DNA from: Lachnospiraceae bacterium UBA3772
GTDB lineage: Bacteria > Bacillota > Clostridia > Lachnospirales > Lachnospiraceae
Assembly (NCBI GenBank): GCA_002371025.1
Contig: DFFQ01000188.1
Location: 1 to 57,945, forward strand
Reading direction: 5' to 3'
DNA: 57,945 bases
Position 1 is the stretch's first letter, and each line of letters opens with the position of its first letter. This document shows, in pieces, positions 34,441 to 43,258 of this stretch. The notes below the pieces were generated by a model. It did not search any database. It saw only the letters and a list, made by a program, of their open reading frames with translations, and had not been told where the DNA came from. The position numbers and the translations under genes were made by a program.

Positions 34441-35718
34441 TTATTTCCTCTTCATTATGCAGTAATAAAATCCATCTGTATCATCTCTTCCCTGAAGGAA
34501 AAGTCTTTCTTCAATCTTTTCATATTCCTTATTATCCTTAAGGAATCTTTCTACATTTCTCTCATTTTCTTCAGGATTTATAGTACATGTGGAATATGAA
34601 AGGATTCCTCCATGTTTAACATATTCTGAAGATACATTAAGCATTTTTAGTCCCATTTTAGAAAGAGCCACCAAATCCTGAGGGCTTACACGGTATTTGA
34701 TATCATTCTTTCTTCCCATTACTCCAAGTCCTGAGCAAGGAACGTCACAAAGTACTATATCATATACTCCGATGGAATTAATGTCACGCACTAATGCATC
34801 TTTTCTTTCGCAAATGACTCTGTCATCTATCTTAAGTCTTTCAACATTTTCTCTGATAAGTTCTAGCTTATCTTCGCTAATGTCACGACTTCTTACCTTT
34901 GCGCCTTTTTCTGCAAAATAAGCAGTCTTTCCTCCAGGTGCTGCGCAGACATCAAGGACTTTATCTCCTTCCTTTACTCCTGTTGCAACAACAGAAAGCA
35001 TTGAGCTTATATCTTCTACTGAAAAATCCCCTGTCTTATATCCCGGGATTCTTCTTATAAAATCATATCCACTGATAAGAAGCGCATCTTCTGCCTCCGA
35101 TGACTCCTCAACAGTAATACCTGCATCTACAAGTTTCTTCTTTAATGTTTCTTTATCTGTAACAACTCTGTTAACTCTTATGGTTGTAGGTCTGTCTTCA
35201 TATAATGAAGCAAGTATTTTTTCTGCCATCTCTTCACCATAAGAATTCTGAAGCAGATTAACTATCCATCCTGGAATTGAGTACTTAATAGAAAGTTTTG
35301 ATTCTATAAGCTCATCAATCTCTTCTTTTTTGCGGCTGACATTTCTAAGAATAGCATTTACAAATCCTGAGAGTCCTGCTAACTTATGAGCCTTTGCAAG
35401 ACGAACTGCCTCATTTACCGCAGCTCTCTCAGGTACAGAATCCATATATCTTATCTGATATATTCCCATACGAAGGATATTTCTTATAGCCGGCTTCATC
35501 TTATTTAATTTTGTGGTTGTAAGATGTTTGATTATCTCATCGATCTGAAGTCTGTATTCAGTTGTTCCTTCCACAAGTCTTGTAATAAAAGCTCTGTCTC
35601 TCTTATCATCAAACTGGATCTTCCTTAGACCCGCTTCTAAGGCATCACTTGAAAATGTCTTATTAACATCTATATCTGTAAGTATTGTAAGTGCTATATC
35701 TCTTGTATCTAATTCCAT
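34441..35718 (-). CDS. rsmB: 16S rRNA (cytosine967-C5)-methyltransferase
   Basis: A 425-residue protein with an N-terminal NusB-like RNA-binding domain (about 1-135) and a C-terminal Nop2/Sun methyltransferase domain: VLDVCAAPGGKTAYFAEKG, VLCDVPCSGLGVMGRK with the catalytic Cys, and YSTCTINPEENE. It sits immediately after fmt with a one-base gap, the order known from many bacteria. Confidence 0.95.
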   Translation of the reverse strand: MELDTRDIALTILTDIDVNKTFSSDALEAGLRKIQFDDKRDRAFITRLVEGTTEYRLQIDEIIKHLTTTKLNKMKPAIRNILRMGIYQIRYMDSVPERAAVNEAVRLAKAHKLAGLSGFVNAILRNVSRKKEEIDELIESKLSIKYSIPGWIVNLLQNSYGEEMAEKILASLYEDRPTTIRVNRVVTDKETLKKKLVDAGITVEESSEAEDALLISGYDFIRRIPGYKTGDFSVEDISSMLSVVATGVKEGDKVLDVCAAPGGKTAYFAEKGAKVRSRDISEDKLELIRENVERLKIDDRVICERKDALVRDINSIGVYDIVLCDVPCSGLGVMGRKNDIKYRVSPQDLVALSKMGLKMLNVSSEYVKHGGILSYSTCTINPEENERNVERFLKDNKEYEKIEERLFLQGRDDTDGFYYCIMKRK

Positions 35719-35719
35719 A

Positions 35720-36652
35720 TTATTCTCCGCAAATGATTCCCTTCTCTAAATGGTTTCCGTTAAGAAATGCTGCTGTGTCCATCTCTTTCTTTCCTTCCGG
35801 AGTAATGCGAAGCACCTTAAGTGCACCTTCTTTACAATTGATCACAAAGTATTTTTTTGTAACTTCTATTATCTCACCACAGGCAGCGTTGCTATCTCCA
35901 CAAACAACCTCTGCTTTTAATATCTTTGCAGATTTTCCTTCTATTGTGGTATAGCAGCATGGCCAAGGAATAAGTCCTCTTATAAGTCTTTCTAATTCAA
36001 CTGCTGTCTTATTAAAATCCAGCTGTCCCATAGCTTTATCAAGCATCTTTGCATAGTTTGACTTTGAATCATCCTGAGGAGTTCTTGTAGCAGTTCCTCC
36101 TTCAAGCTTTTCCATGGTTGAAATGATAAGTTCTGCTCCCATATCACTAAGTCTTTCTGTAAGACTGAGCCCTGTATCTTCAGCTGTTATATTTGTTTCA
36201 ACTGATTCAATCATGTCACCTGTATCAAGGCCTTCTGCCATATACATAGTGGTAACTCCTGTCTTTTCTTCTCCATCGATGATACATCTTTCGATTGGCG
36301 CTGCACCTCTATATTTTGGAAGAAGTGAAGCGTGGATATTAACGCATCCATACTTAGGTATCTCAAGGATTGAAAGAGGAAGGATCTGTCCATATGCAGC
36401 AACAACTATAATTTCAGGATCTATCTCTTTTATCTTCTCTACATTTTCAGCCTCACGAAGTTTAACTGGCTGATATACAGGAATATCATACTTTTCTGCC
36501 ATTACTTTAACTTCAGATGGAATAAGCTTTTTACTTCTTCCCTTAGGTTTATCAGGCTGTGTATATACTGCCACAACTTCGTGGCCTTTCTTTATTATTG
36601 CTTCTAAAGCTCGCGCCGCAAAATCCGGCGTTCCCATAAATATTGTCTTCAA
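35720..36652 (-). CDS. fmt: methionyl-tRNA formyltransferase
   Basis: A 310-residue formyltransferase. FMGTPDFAARALEAI at the start, NIHASLLPKYRGAAPIE (catalytic Asn-His and SLLP), and the C-terminal OB-like domain. It formylates initiator Met-tRNA. I place the start at TTG 36652: GAGGAG lies 7 bases upstream and the protein then starts at the conserved KTIFMGTP; the ATG seen just before it is out of frame. Its partner deformylase def is upstream. Confidence 0.95.
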   Translation of the reverse strand: MKTIFMGTPDFAARALEAIIKKGHEVVAVYTQPDKPKGRSKKLIPSEVKVMAEKYDIPVYQPVKLREAENVEKIKEIDPEIIVVAAYGQILPLSILEIPKYGCVNIHASLLPKYRGAAPIERCIIDGEEKTGVTTMYMAEGLDTGDMIESVETNITAEDTGLSLTERLSDMGAELIISTMEKLEGGTATRTPQDDSKSNYAKMLDKAMGQLDFNKTAVELERLIRGLIPWPCCYTTIEGKSAKILKAEVVCGDSNAACGEIIEVTKKYFVINCKEGALKVLRITPEGKKEMDTAAFLNGNHLEKGIICGE

Positions 36653-36693
36653 ATCATTTCTCCTCAATTAAGTAGTTCTTATTTAAGCAATCC

Positions 36694-37200
36694 TTATTTA
36701 AGTGGTCCTTCTTCTATATCTTCTACATCCTCCGGTGCCTGTCCTGCACGATGAAGTTCTCCCACAACATGATCCTTATAAAGAACTCCATTTAAATGAT
36801 CTGTTTCATGACAGATGCATCTTGCAAGAAGTCCTTCAGCTTCGATTGTGATTGGATTCATATTGATATCGAAGGCATTGCATGTTACCTGCATAGGTCT
36901 CTTAACTTCTCCTGAAAGTCCTGGAAGTGAAAGGCAACCTTCTTCTCCAACCTGCTCACCTGACTGCTTAACGATCTCAGGATTGATAAGTACAAGTGGA
37001 TTTCCATCCATAACGTCAATAACAACGATTCTCTTTAAAATTCCTACCTGAGGTGCAGCAAGTCCAACACCGTCTGCTTCGTACATGGTATCAAACATGT
37101 CATCAATAAGTTCTGCAATACGAGGAGTTACCTCTTTAACAGGTTTACAAACCTTACGTAAAATCTCATCACCATCTACTCTGATATTTCTGATTGCCAT
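36694..37200 (-). CDS. def: peptide deformylase
   Basis: A 168-residue metal enzyme with the three motifs GVGLAAPQ, EGCLSLPG and HETDHLNG (metal-binding Cys and the HExxH histidines). It removes the formyl group from nascent peptides. It comes after priA and before fmt. The C-terminal tail EDVEDIEEGPLK is acidic and probably flexible. Confidence 0.97.
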   Translation of the reverse strand: MAIRNIRVDGDEILRKVCKPVKEVTPRIAELIDDMFDTMYEADGVGLAAPQVGILKRIVVIDVMDGNPLVLINPEIVKQSGEQVGEEGCLSLPGLSGEVKRPMQVTCNAFDINMNPITIEAEGLLARCICHETDHLNGVLYKDHVVGELHRAGQAPEDVEDIEEGPLK

Positions 37201-37279
37201 TTCTTTTCTCCTTTTTCTTATTCTATATTATTTATTACCTTAATTTACTCTTACCATCTGACACAAAACAATTAATGTA

Positions 37280-39424
37280 TCAGATAACAGAAGACGGATT
37301 ATAATCAACTTCTATCATAACCTCTTCTTTACTACTTTCGATTATCTCTTCTATCTTACCATCCGAAAGAATTTTTTCTATATTCTTTTTTGTATCTGCT
37401 TTAATATAGATAGTTTTCCTGTAAATGTCATTTATCTTTGCAATTCCCGGATCTGACGGACCTATTACACTGAATTTATTTTTTGACTGCTGAGGATTTT
37501 CCTTATCTGTTTCTTCTTCAGTTATCAAATTATCAGCATTTTCCTGTTTCATTCCATCAGCATTTTCCTGTTTCATTCCATCGGCATTTTCTGTCACATC
37601 TTTGCACAGATCTCTTATAAGAAATGCCATATCTTCCGAAACTTTCTCTAATCTTTCTTCATCCTTTGACATAAGAAGGATCTGGGTAAGACATGTTGCC
37701 GGTGGAAATCTGAGAAGTCTTCTATATGCCATTTCATATTCAAAGAAACTCTCATAATCCTGTGCTGCTGCAGTAACTATGGCATAATGCTCCGGCTGAT
37801 AAGTCTGAATTATAACTTTGCCTTTATCCTTATCTCTTCCGGCTCTTCCTGCTGCCTGACAAAGAAGATCAAAGGTTTTCTCCGCAGAAGTATAATCATT
37901 ATCAAATAGTCCCATATCCGCCAGCACAGCTCCCACCACAGTGACTTTCTTAAAGTCATGGCCTTTAACTATCATCTGGGTTCCTATAAGACAGTCCGCC
38001 TTCCCCTGATTAAATGCTTCTATTATCTCTCCGTGAGCGCCTTTCCTCTTGGTGGTATCCTTATCCATCCTGAGAGTTCTTATACCCGGAAACACTTTCT
38101 TTACCGCCTCTTCAAGGCTCTGTGTTCCTGTGCCAAATCCTCCGATAAGTTTTGAACCGCAGGAAGGACAAACCTTTGGTTCTGCTTCCATATGTCCACA
38201 ATAATGGCACATAAGATAGCTTCTTCCATATTCCTTATGAAGTGATAAAGACACATCACATCTTGGACATTTCATTACATGGCCACATTTTCTGCATGAT
38301 ACATAGCTCCTGTAACCTCTCCTGTTAAGAAAGATCATAGCCTGCTGTCCATTCTTAAATGCTTCATCCATTGCATTATAAAGTTTTTCAGATATCATGG
38401 TCCTGTTGCCGCGACTTAGCTCTTCTCTAAGATCCACCACTTCAACTTCAGGCATTTCCTGACCTTTGGCTCTCCTATGAAGGCTTATGAGTTTATATTC
38501 TCCTGCCTTGGCCTTAAAATATGACTCCACCGAAGGAGTTGCTGAACCAAGGATCACAGCTGCATTATCAAGACGTGCTCTTTCAATTGCTGTAGTGCGA
38601 GCATGATATTTAGGGGTCGTCTCACTCTTATAGGCCCCATCATGCTCTTCATCTATTATAATCAGTCCAAGATTATTAAATGGAGCAAATAATGCAGATC
38701 TTGGTCCTATAATAACATCCACATCTCCATTTACAACCTTCTGGAATTCTCTATATTTTTCTCCTTTAGATAAAGAAGAATTAATAATTGCTATCCTCTC
38801 ATGAAATACTGTAGCAAATCTTGCCACTGTCTGATAGGTAAGTGCAATCTCCGGCACAAGGACTATTACCTGTTTTCCCTGCTCTATAACATGCTTTGCA
38901 GCTTTGATATAGACTTCTGTTTTACCTGAACCAGTTACTCCCTTTAAGAGATAGACATTTCTTTCATCATTATCATAATCTTCTTTAAAGATATTTATGG
39001 CACTTTGCTGCTCTTCATTTAAAGATTCCACAGGCACCATATCAGCAATATATTCTCTGGTATCTTTTCTTACAGCAGTTTTTCTTATCTTTTCTTTAAC
39101 CGGAGTTACAGTATTTAAGGCCGCTATCATGGTGCCGCCATAATAATCCTTCATCCAACCTGCCAGCTGTATCATCCTGCCTTCCACAGGAAGCTGTTTT
39201 GTGGGACAATCTATTATCTTCTTTATTCTATCTTTATCTATCTTTGGCTTGTTGGATAATCCTACAACATAACCAAATCTGCCATTTTTAAGCGATCCAA
39301 AGGGTACTTTAACTCTTGAACCGATATTTATATCATTTATAAGCTCTTCTGGAACAATGTATTGAAATGTCTTATCCAGATCAGCATGACTGATATCTAT
39401 TATGATATCTGCATATAATTCCAA
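37280..39424 (-). CDS. priA: primosomal replication-restart helicase PriA
   Basis: A 714-residue helicase. The N-terminal 3'-DNA-binding domain is about 1-105, Walker A is VTGSGKTEVYIKAA, the DEAH-type box is IIIDEEHDGA, and a paired zinc module has CRKCGHVMKCPRC and CHYCG...CPSCG. The C-terminal part has an unusual insertion in which an 8-residue unit, MKQENADG, is repeated (about residues 610-630). A terminator lies between rpoZ and priA. Confidence 0.95.
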   Translation of the reverse strand: MELYADIIIDISHADLDKTFQYIVPEELINDINIGSRVKVPFGSLKNGRFGYVVGLSNKPKIDKDRIKKIIDCPTKQLPVEGRMIQLAGWMKDYYGGTMIAALNTVTPVKEKIRKTAVRKDTREYIADMVPVESLNEEQQSAINIFKEDYDNDERNVYLLKGVTGSGKTEVYIKAAKHVIEQGKQVIVLVPEIALTYQTVARFATVFHERIAIINSSLSKGEKYREFQKVVNGDVDVIIGPRSALFAPFNNLGLIIIDEEHDGAYKSETTPKYHARTTAIERARLDNAAVILGSATPSVESYFKAKAGEYKLISLHRRAKGQEMPEVEVVDLREELSRGNRTMISEKLYNAMDEAFKNGQQAMIFLNRRGYRSYVSCRKCGHVMKCPRCDVSLSLHKEYGRSYLMCHYCGHMEAEPKVCPSCGSKLIGGFGTGTQSLEEAVKKVFPGIRTLRMDKDTTKRKGAHGEIIEAFNQGKADCLIGTQMIVKGHDFKKVTVVGAVLADMGLFDNDYTSAEKTFDLLCQAAGRAGRDKDKGKVIIQTYQPEHYAIVTAAAQDYESFFEYEMAYRRLLRFPPATCLTQILLMSKDEERLEKVSEDMAFLIRDLCKDVTENADGMKQENADGMKQENADNLITEEETDKENPQQSKNKFSVIGPSDPGIAKINDIYRKTIYIKADTKKNIEKILSDGKIEEIIESSKEEVMIEVDYNPSSVI
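37532..37595. repeat. 24-bp tandem repeat inside priA
   Basis: Two full copies and one partial copy of a 24-bp unit starting ATCAGCATTTTCCTGTTTCA (plus strand). The unit length is a multiple of three, so copy-number changes keep the priA frame. It encodes acidic ENADGMKQ units on the minus strand. Confidence 0.9.
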
Positions 39425-39450
39425 GATCTTTCCCCTCCGATAATACAGCT

Positions 39451-39478
39451 AAAAAAGGCGAACACTTCTGTCCGCCTA
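39451..39478 (-). terminator. intrinsic terminator between rpoZ and priA
   Basis: Minus strand: AGGCGGACA, loop GAAG, TGTTCGCCT, then TTTTTT. One G-U pair on the minus-strand RNA. It lies about 24 bp after the rpoZ stop and may end or attenuate the rpoZ transcript before priA. Confidence 0.8.
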
Positions 39479-39501
39479 ATATAAAATCTTATATATCTAA
39501 A

Positions 39502-39747
39502 TTATTCAGCGTCTTCGTCGTCACCAACGATTTTAACCTTGCTCTGGTACAGCTCTTCAACTGCAATTGAGAGTGGCTTCATACCGTCTGTGTTTGAGAT
39601 GTATGGATCATCACCACCGATGATCTGTCTAGCGCGCTTAGCAGTTGCAAGCACGATTGAATAACGGCTCTGAACTACTGGCTGCTCACCTGGCTCAACG
39701 TCTGAGTTAACAACCTGCATAAGGTCACTGTAAGATGGATGTATCAT
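39502..39747 (-). CDS. rpoZ: RNA polymerase omega subunit
   Basis: An 81-residue protein with the RpoZ pattern: MIHPSYSDLMQVV, RYSIVLATAKRARQII, and KPLSIAVEELYQSKVKIV. Omega helps assemble the beta-prime subunit. It follows gmk directly, the normal order gmk-rpoZ. An AAAGGAG-like site precedes the start. Confidence 0.94.
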   Translation of the reverse strand: MIHPSYSDLMQVVNSDVEPGEQPVVQSRYSIVLATAKRARQIIGGDDPYISNTDGMKPLSIAVEELYQSKVKIVGDDEDAE

Positions 39748-39777
39748 ATTTATATCTCCTTTCAGGATAAAAGCTGA

Positions 39778-40395
39778 CTAAAACTTTTCCAGCTCTTTTT
39801 TAATCTCTTCAATAAAAACTGCATTGCTTTCACGTTTGCATTTCTCGCCTAGTATAACCGAATTAACGGTATCAATGCAAGTATTTAAATCATCATTAAC
39901 AACAATATATTCATAATTGTCTATAATTGCTGATTCTTCAAAGGCTCTATGGAGACGTTTTGCTATAACATCTTCTGTCTCTGAACCCCTTCCTGTAAGC
40001 CTGTTCTTTAATGTATCAGCATCTTTAGTTGTAATAAAGATCATAATAGCATCCGGATACTGTGATTTTATATTCATAGCACCCTGAACTTCAATCTCAA
40101 GTATAACATCTTTTCCCTGCTCTATGCAGTCTTCTACGAACTTTCTTGGAGTTCCGTAATAATTATCAACGTACTGTGCCCATTCGATAAGGCCATTATA
40201 ATCTATGAGATTCTTAAATTCGTCTACAGTCTTAAAATAATACTCTCTTCCGTTTTCTTCACCTGGTCTTGGATTTCTTGTAGTAGCTGAAATTGAGAGT
40301 GCATAATCATACTTTTCACAAAGTCCTTTAACAACAGTCCCTTTTCCAGCGCCTGAAAATCCTGAAATTACAATAAGTCTTCCTCTTTTTTCCAT
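39778..40395 (-). CDS. gmk: guanylate kinase
   Basis: A 205-residue nucleotide kinase. GRLIVISGFSGAGKGTVVKGL (P-loop), ATTRNPRPGEENGREYYFK (GMP site), and DVILEIEVQGAMNIK identify it. It phosphorylates GMP to GDP. ATG 40395 is preceded by GAGGG; the earlier in-frame ATG at 40431 is not. It stands between yicC and rpoZ. Confidence 0.96.
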   Translation of the reverse strand: MEKRGRLIVISGFSGAGKGTVVKGLCEKYDYALSISATTRNPRPGEENGREYYFKTVDEFKNLIDYNGLIEWAQYVDNYYGTPRKFVEDCIEQGKDVILEIEVQGAMNIKSQYPDAIMIFITTKDADTLKNRLTGRGSETEDVIAKRLHRAFEESAIIDNYEYIVVNDDLNTCIDTVNSVILGEKCKRESNAVFIEEIKKELEKF

Positions 40396-40439
40396 CTTTT
40401 CCCTCGTTATCTGATAATTTGTTTTCCCCAACCAATATC

Positions 40440-41321
40440 TTATTCAAGGTTCTGAATCTGCTCACGTATCTTCTCAATAAGTGTCTTTAACTCGATTCCG
40501 ATATTTGTAATCTCTGCATCCTGTGATTTAGAAAGTGTAGTATTAGCTTCACGATTCATTTCCTGAACTATGAAGTCAAGCTTTCTACCAACTTCACCAC
40601 CAGAGCTAAGCATCTCCCTGACACCATCTATATGACTGTGAAGTCTTACCATCTCTTCATCTACACAGATCTTATCTGCATAAATGGTTACTTCTGCAGC
40701 AATACGTGATTCATCTATTTCTTTTTCTTCTAATATTTCTCTAACTTTTGTAAGAAGCTTCTCTTTATATGCAGCAACGATGGCAGGATAAGCTTCTTCA
40801 ATCCTTGCCACAAGGATGCTTATATCATCAATCTTTGAAAGAAGATCAGCCTTTAAGTTCTCACCTTCTACAGTTCTTGCTTCTACAAATTTCTCGCAGG
40901 CTTCTCTAACAACAGTATCGATACATTTGTACTGCTCTTCATCTACATCATTGCCCTTATCTTCAAGTTCAAATACATCAGGAAATCTTCCAACCACAGT
41001 TGGCTTAAGCTCTTCTGTAAGTCCGAAATCCTCATTCATCTGATTAAGATAATTGATATATTCTGCAGCAATATCTTTATTGTATCTAACGACTACTCCT
41101 GAGTCTGTTAAATCTTCATATGTTATATAAACATCAACTTTTCCTCTTCCAATATATTCTGAAAGAGTCTTTCTTATCTGTGCCTCATACTTATTAAGTT
41201 TTCTAGGCATCTTGATTGAAATATCTGCATAGCGATGATTTACAGATTTAAGTTCTACTATTATCTTCTTAGTCTCATCTATCATCTCGCTTCGGCCAAA
41301 GCCGGTCATACTACGTACCAT
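40440..41321 (-). CDS. yicC: YicC-family endoribonuclease
   Basis: A 293-residue protein with MVRSMTGFGRSE at the start and the C-terminal DFIVQEMNREANTTLSKSQD motif of the YicC/YloC family, whose members have been described as RNases acting on structured RNA. The C-terminal acidic residues in RLHSHIDGVREMLSSG and VQEMNRE are family-conserved. The yicC-gmk-rpoZ order is common in Firmicutes. Confidence 0.94.
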   Translation of the reverse strand: MVRSMTGFGRSEMIDETKKIIVELKSVNHRYADISIKMPRKLNKYEAQIRKTLSEYIGRGKVDVYITYEDLTDSGVVVRYNKDIAAEYINYLNQMNEDFGLTEELKPTVVGRFPDVFELEDKGNDVDEEQYKCIDTVVREACEKFVEARTVEGENLKADLLSKIDDISILVARIEEAYPAIVAAYKEKLLTKVREILEEKEIDESRIAAEVTIYADKICVDEEMVRLHSHIDGVREMLSSGGEVGRKLDFIVQEMNREANTTLSKSQDAEITNIGIELKTLIEKIREQIQNLE

Positions 41322-41378
41322 AGATTTACCTCTTTTTAAAGATTAACTAATTTATTCTACTATCTAAACTAATAAATT

Positions 41379-43115
41379 TCAAGACTGCTGTAAGATTCCT
41401 GTAATGTCCGGCTCGGCTACCATGGAATAATTTGTATGATAGATCACGAACCCAGGCTTTTTTGCAGGTGGCTTCTTTAGATTCTTCTTTTCGGTATAGT
41501 CGATTTCCACCTTTGGTGCTTTTCGTCCTGAAGAGTAATACGCGGCAAGTCTTGCAGCTTCTTCATATACCGAATCCGGCAGTTCTTCTCTTCCCTGTCT
41601 CTTTACTATAACATGACTTCCCGGCATGTTTTTTGCATGGAACCACATATCATTTCCCTGAGCTAAGGTAAATGAAAGATAATCATTTTGCAGATTATTC
41701 TTTCCTACGAAAATGTCATATCCCTCGCTGGATTTAAAATGAAGAGGCTTTGCAGCTTCTGTCTTTTTCTTTCCCTTTTCTTTTCCGGAAGATCTGACGA
41801 TCTTATTATCCACTAATTCCTGTCTTATCTCATTTAAATCCTTTACAGTCTCTGCAATGGAAAGTTCATGCTCCACAGTCTTTAAGTAATTAAGGTCATC
41901 TTCGGTCTCTACCAGAAGGTCGGATAAAGCAACGAAAGTTCTCTTTTTCTTATTATATTTTTCAAAGTACTTCTTTGAATTTTCTGATGCAGATTTATAA
42001 GGATCCAGAGGAATCTCAATCTCTTCATTATCATAATAATTCAGGCATTTAAGACTTTTCTCTCCACCCTTTAAACTGTAACCATAAGTATTCAGCAGTT
42101 CGCCGTAGATCCTGTACTTATCCCTATCCTCTGTATCCTTCATCTGCTGCAGCTGAAGATCATATTTCTTAGCTGTTCTTTCGATCGCATTATTTATCAT
42201 ATGACGAAGATCACTGGATTTTTGTTTTATAAGGGACGCCGCACTTTTCTTTGAATAAAAATCTGATATAAGACCAGAAATGGATTCGTATGCCACTCCA
42301 TCAGTAAAATGCATAAGTTCCATGGAACTATATTCCTTTGGAACTCCATCCACCATATACATAAATGGCTTATAATCGCTTTTTTTTATTCTTTCTATCA
42401 GGAATTTTAACTCTTCCTTAACTTTAAGAAATTCTGTTTCAGTCATATCTTCTGCAGATTTTCTTGGATCTACATTGGCGCGGTACATTATCTCTTCACC
42501 AGTGATCTTGCTGAAACCTGTAAATGAATTATAGATCAGCTTTGATACAGGTCCTGGCTGCTTTAATATATTTTCTATCTCTTCTTCAGTGACTGAAAGA
42601 GGATTAACTTTTCCCTGAGCAGGAGGTGCTTCGTAAGGCTGTCCAGGAAGGACAATTCTTACAGAGCTTATATCATTACTTACTCTTCTTATACTATCTA
42701 TTATCTTTCCTGTTTCATCCACGAAAATGATATTGCTATATCTTCCCATCATTTCTACAACAAGACGTTTTTCTTTTAAATCACCCATTTCATCTAAATG
42801 TTCTATGTGGATTGATATTATTCTTTCAAAACCAGGCTGAGTAATATCTACTATTCTTCCATTTCCGATATATTTTCGAAGAAGCATACAGAAATTAGGC
42901 GCCACCATAGGGGACGCCTTCGTTTCACTGGTAAGATAAATAAGAGGAAGACTAGAATCTGCTGTAATAAGAAGTCTGTAAGTATCCTTATTATTCTTTA
43001 TTATCAGATTTAATTCTGCTTCTTCCGGCTGCTGAACCTTATAAACTCTTCCGCCTATTAATTTTTCTTTTAATTCAGCTACTATGCTGCTTATTGTAAT
43101 TCCGTTAAAAGCCAT
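41379..43115 (-). CDS. rqcH: RqcH (NFACT family) ribosome quality-control factor
   Basis: A 578-residue protein. The NFACT-N domain (about 1-240) starts AFNGITISSIVAELKEKLIGGRVYKVQQP and has CMLLRKYIGNGRI; a coiled-coil region follows (about 285-440); the NFACT-R domain has GYDIFVGKNNLQNDYLSF and DMWFHAKNMPGSHVIVK. RqcH recruits tRNA-Ala to stalled 50S subunits to add alanine tails. Older annotations call it a fibronectin-binding protein. It stands alone with about 60 bp before yicC. Confidence 0.95.
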   Translation of the reverse strand: MAFNGITISSIVAELKEKLIGGRVYKVQQPEEAELNLIIKNNKDTYRLLITADSSLPLIYLTSETKASPMVAPNFCMLLRKYIGNGRIVDITQPGFERIISIHIEHLDEMGDLKEKRLVVEMMGRYSNIIFVDETGKIIDSIRRVSNDISSVRIVLPGQPYEAPPAQGKVNPLSVTEEEIENILKQPGPVSKLIYNSFTGFSKITGEEIMYRANVDPRKSAEDMTETEFLKVKEELKFLIERIKKSDYKPFMYMVDGVPKEYSSMELMHFTDGVAYESISGLISDFYSKKSAASLIKQKSSDLRHMINNAIERTAKKYDLQLQQMKDTEDRDKYRIYGELLNTYGYSLKGGEKSLKCLNYYDNEEIEIPLDPYKSASENSKKYFEKYNKKKRTFVALSDLLVETEDDLNYLKTVEHELSIAETVKDLNEIRQELVDNKIVRSSGKEKGKKKTEAAKPLHFKSSEGYDIFVGKNNLQNDYLSFTLAQGNDMWFHAKNMPGSHVIVKRQGREELPDSVYEEAARLAAYYSSGRKAPKVEIDYTEKKNLKKPPAKKPGFVIYHTNYSMVAEPDITGILQQS

Positions 43116-43162
43116 TTTTATCTCCCGTTAAATTTTATCTTTTTACTAATGGTTTTTTCTCG

Positions 43163-43197
43163 AAAAATAAGCCAGCTTCATATTAAGCCGGCTTATT
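43163..43197 (-). terminator. intrinsic terminator after glgA
   Basis: On the minus strand AATAAGCCGGCTT and AAGCTGGCTTATT form a near-perfect 13-bp stem with a 6-base loop, followed by TTTTCG. It lies about 60 bp after the glgA stop. Confidence 0.82.
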
Positions 43198-43258
43198 AAA
43201 CCAAATAATTAACCTAAATAATTAACTTATTTGATAAGTTTTATCTTCTGAGATCAAT

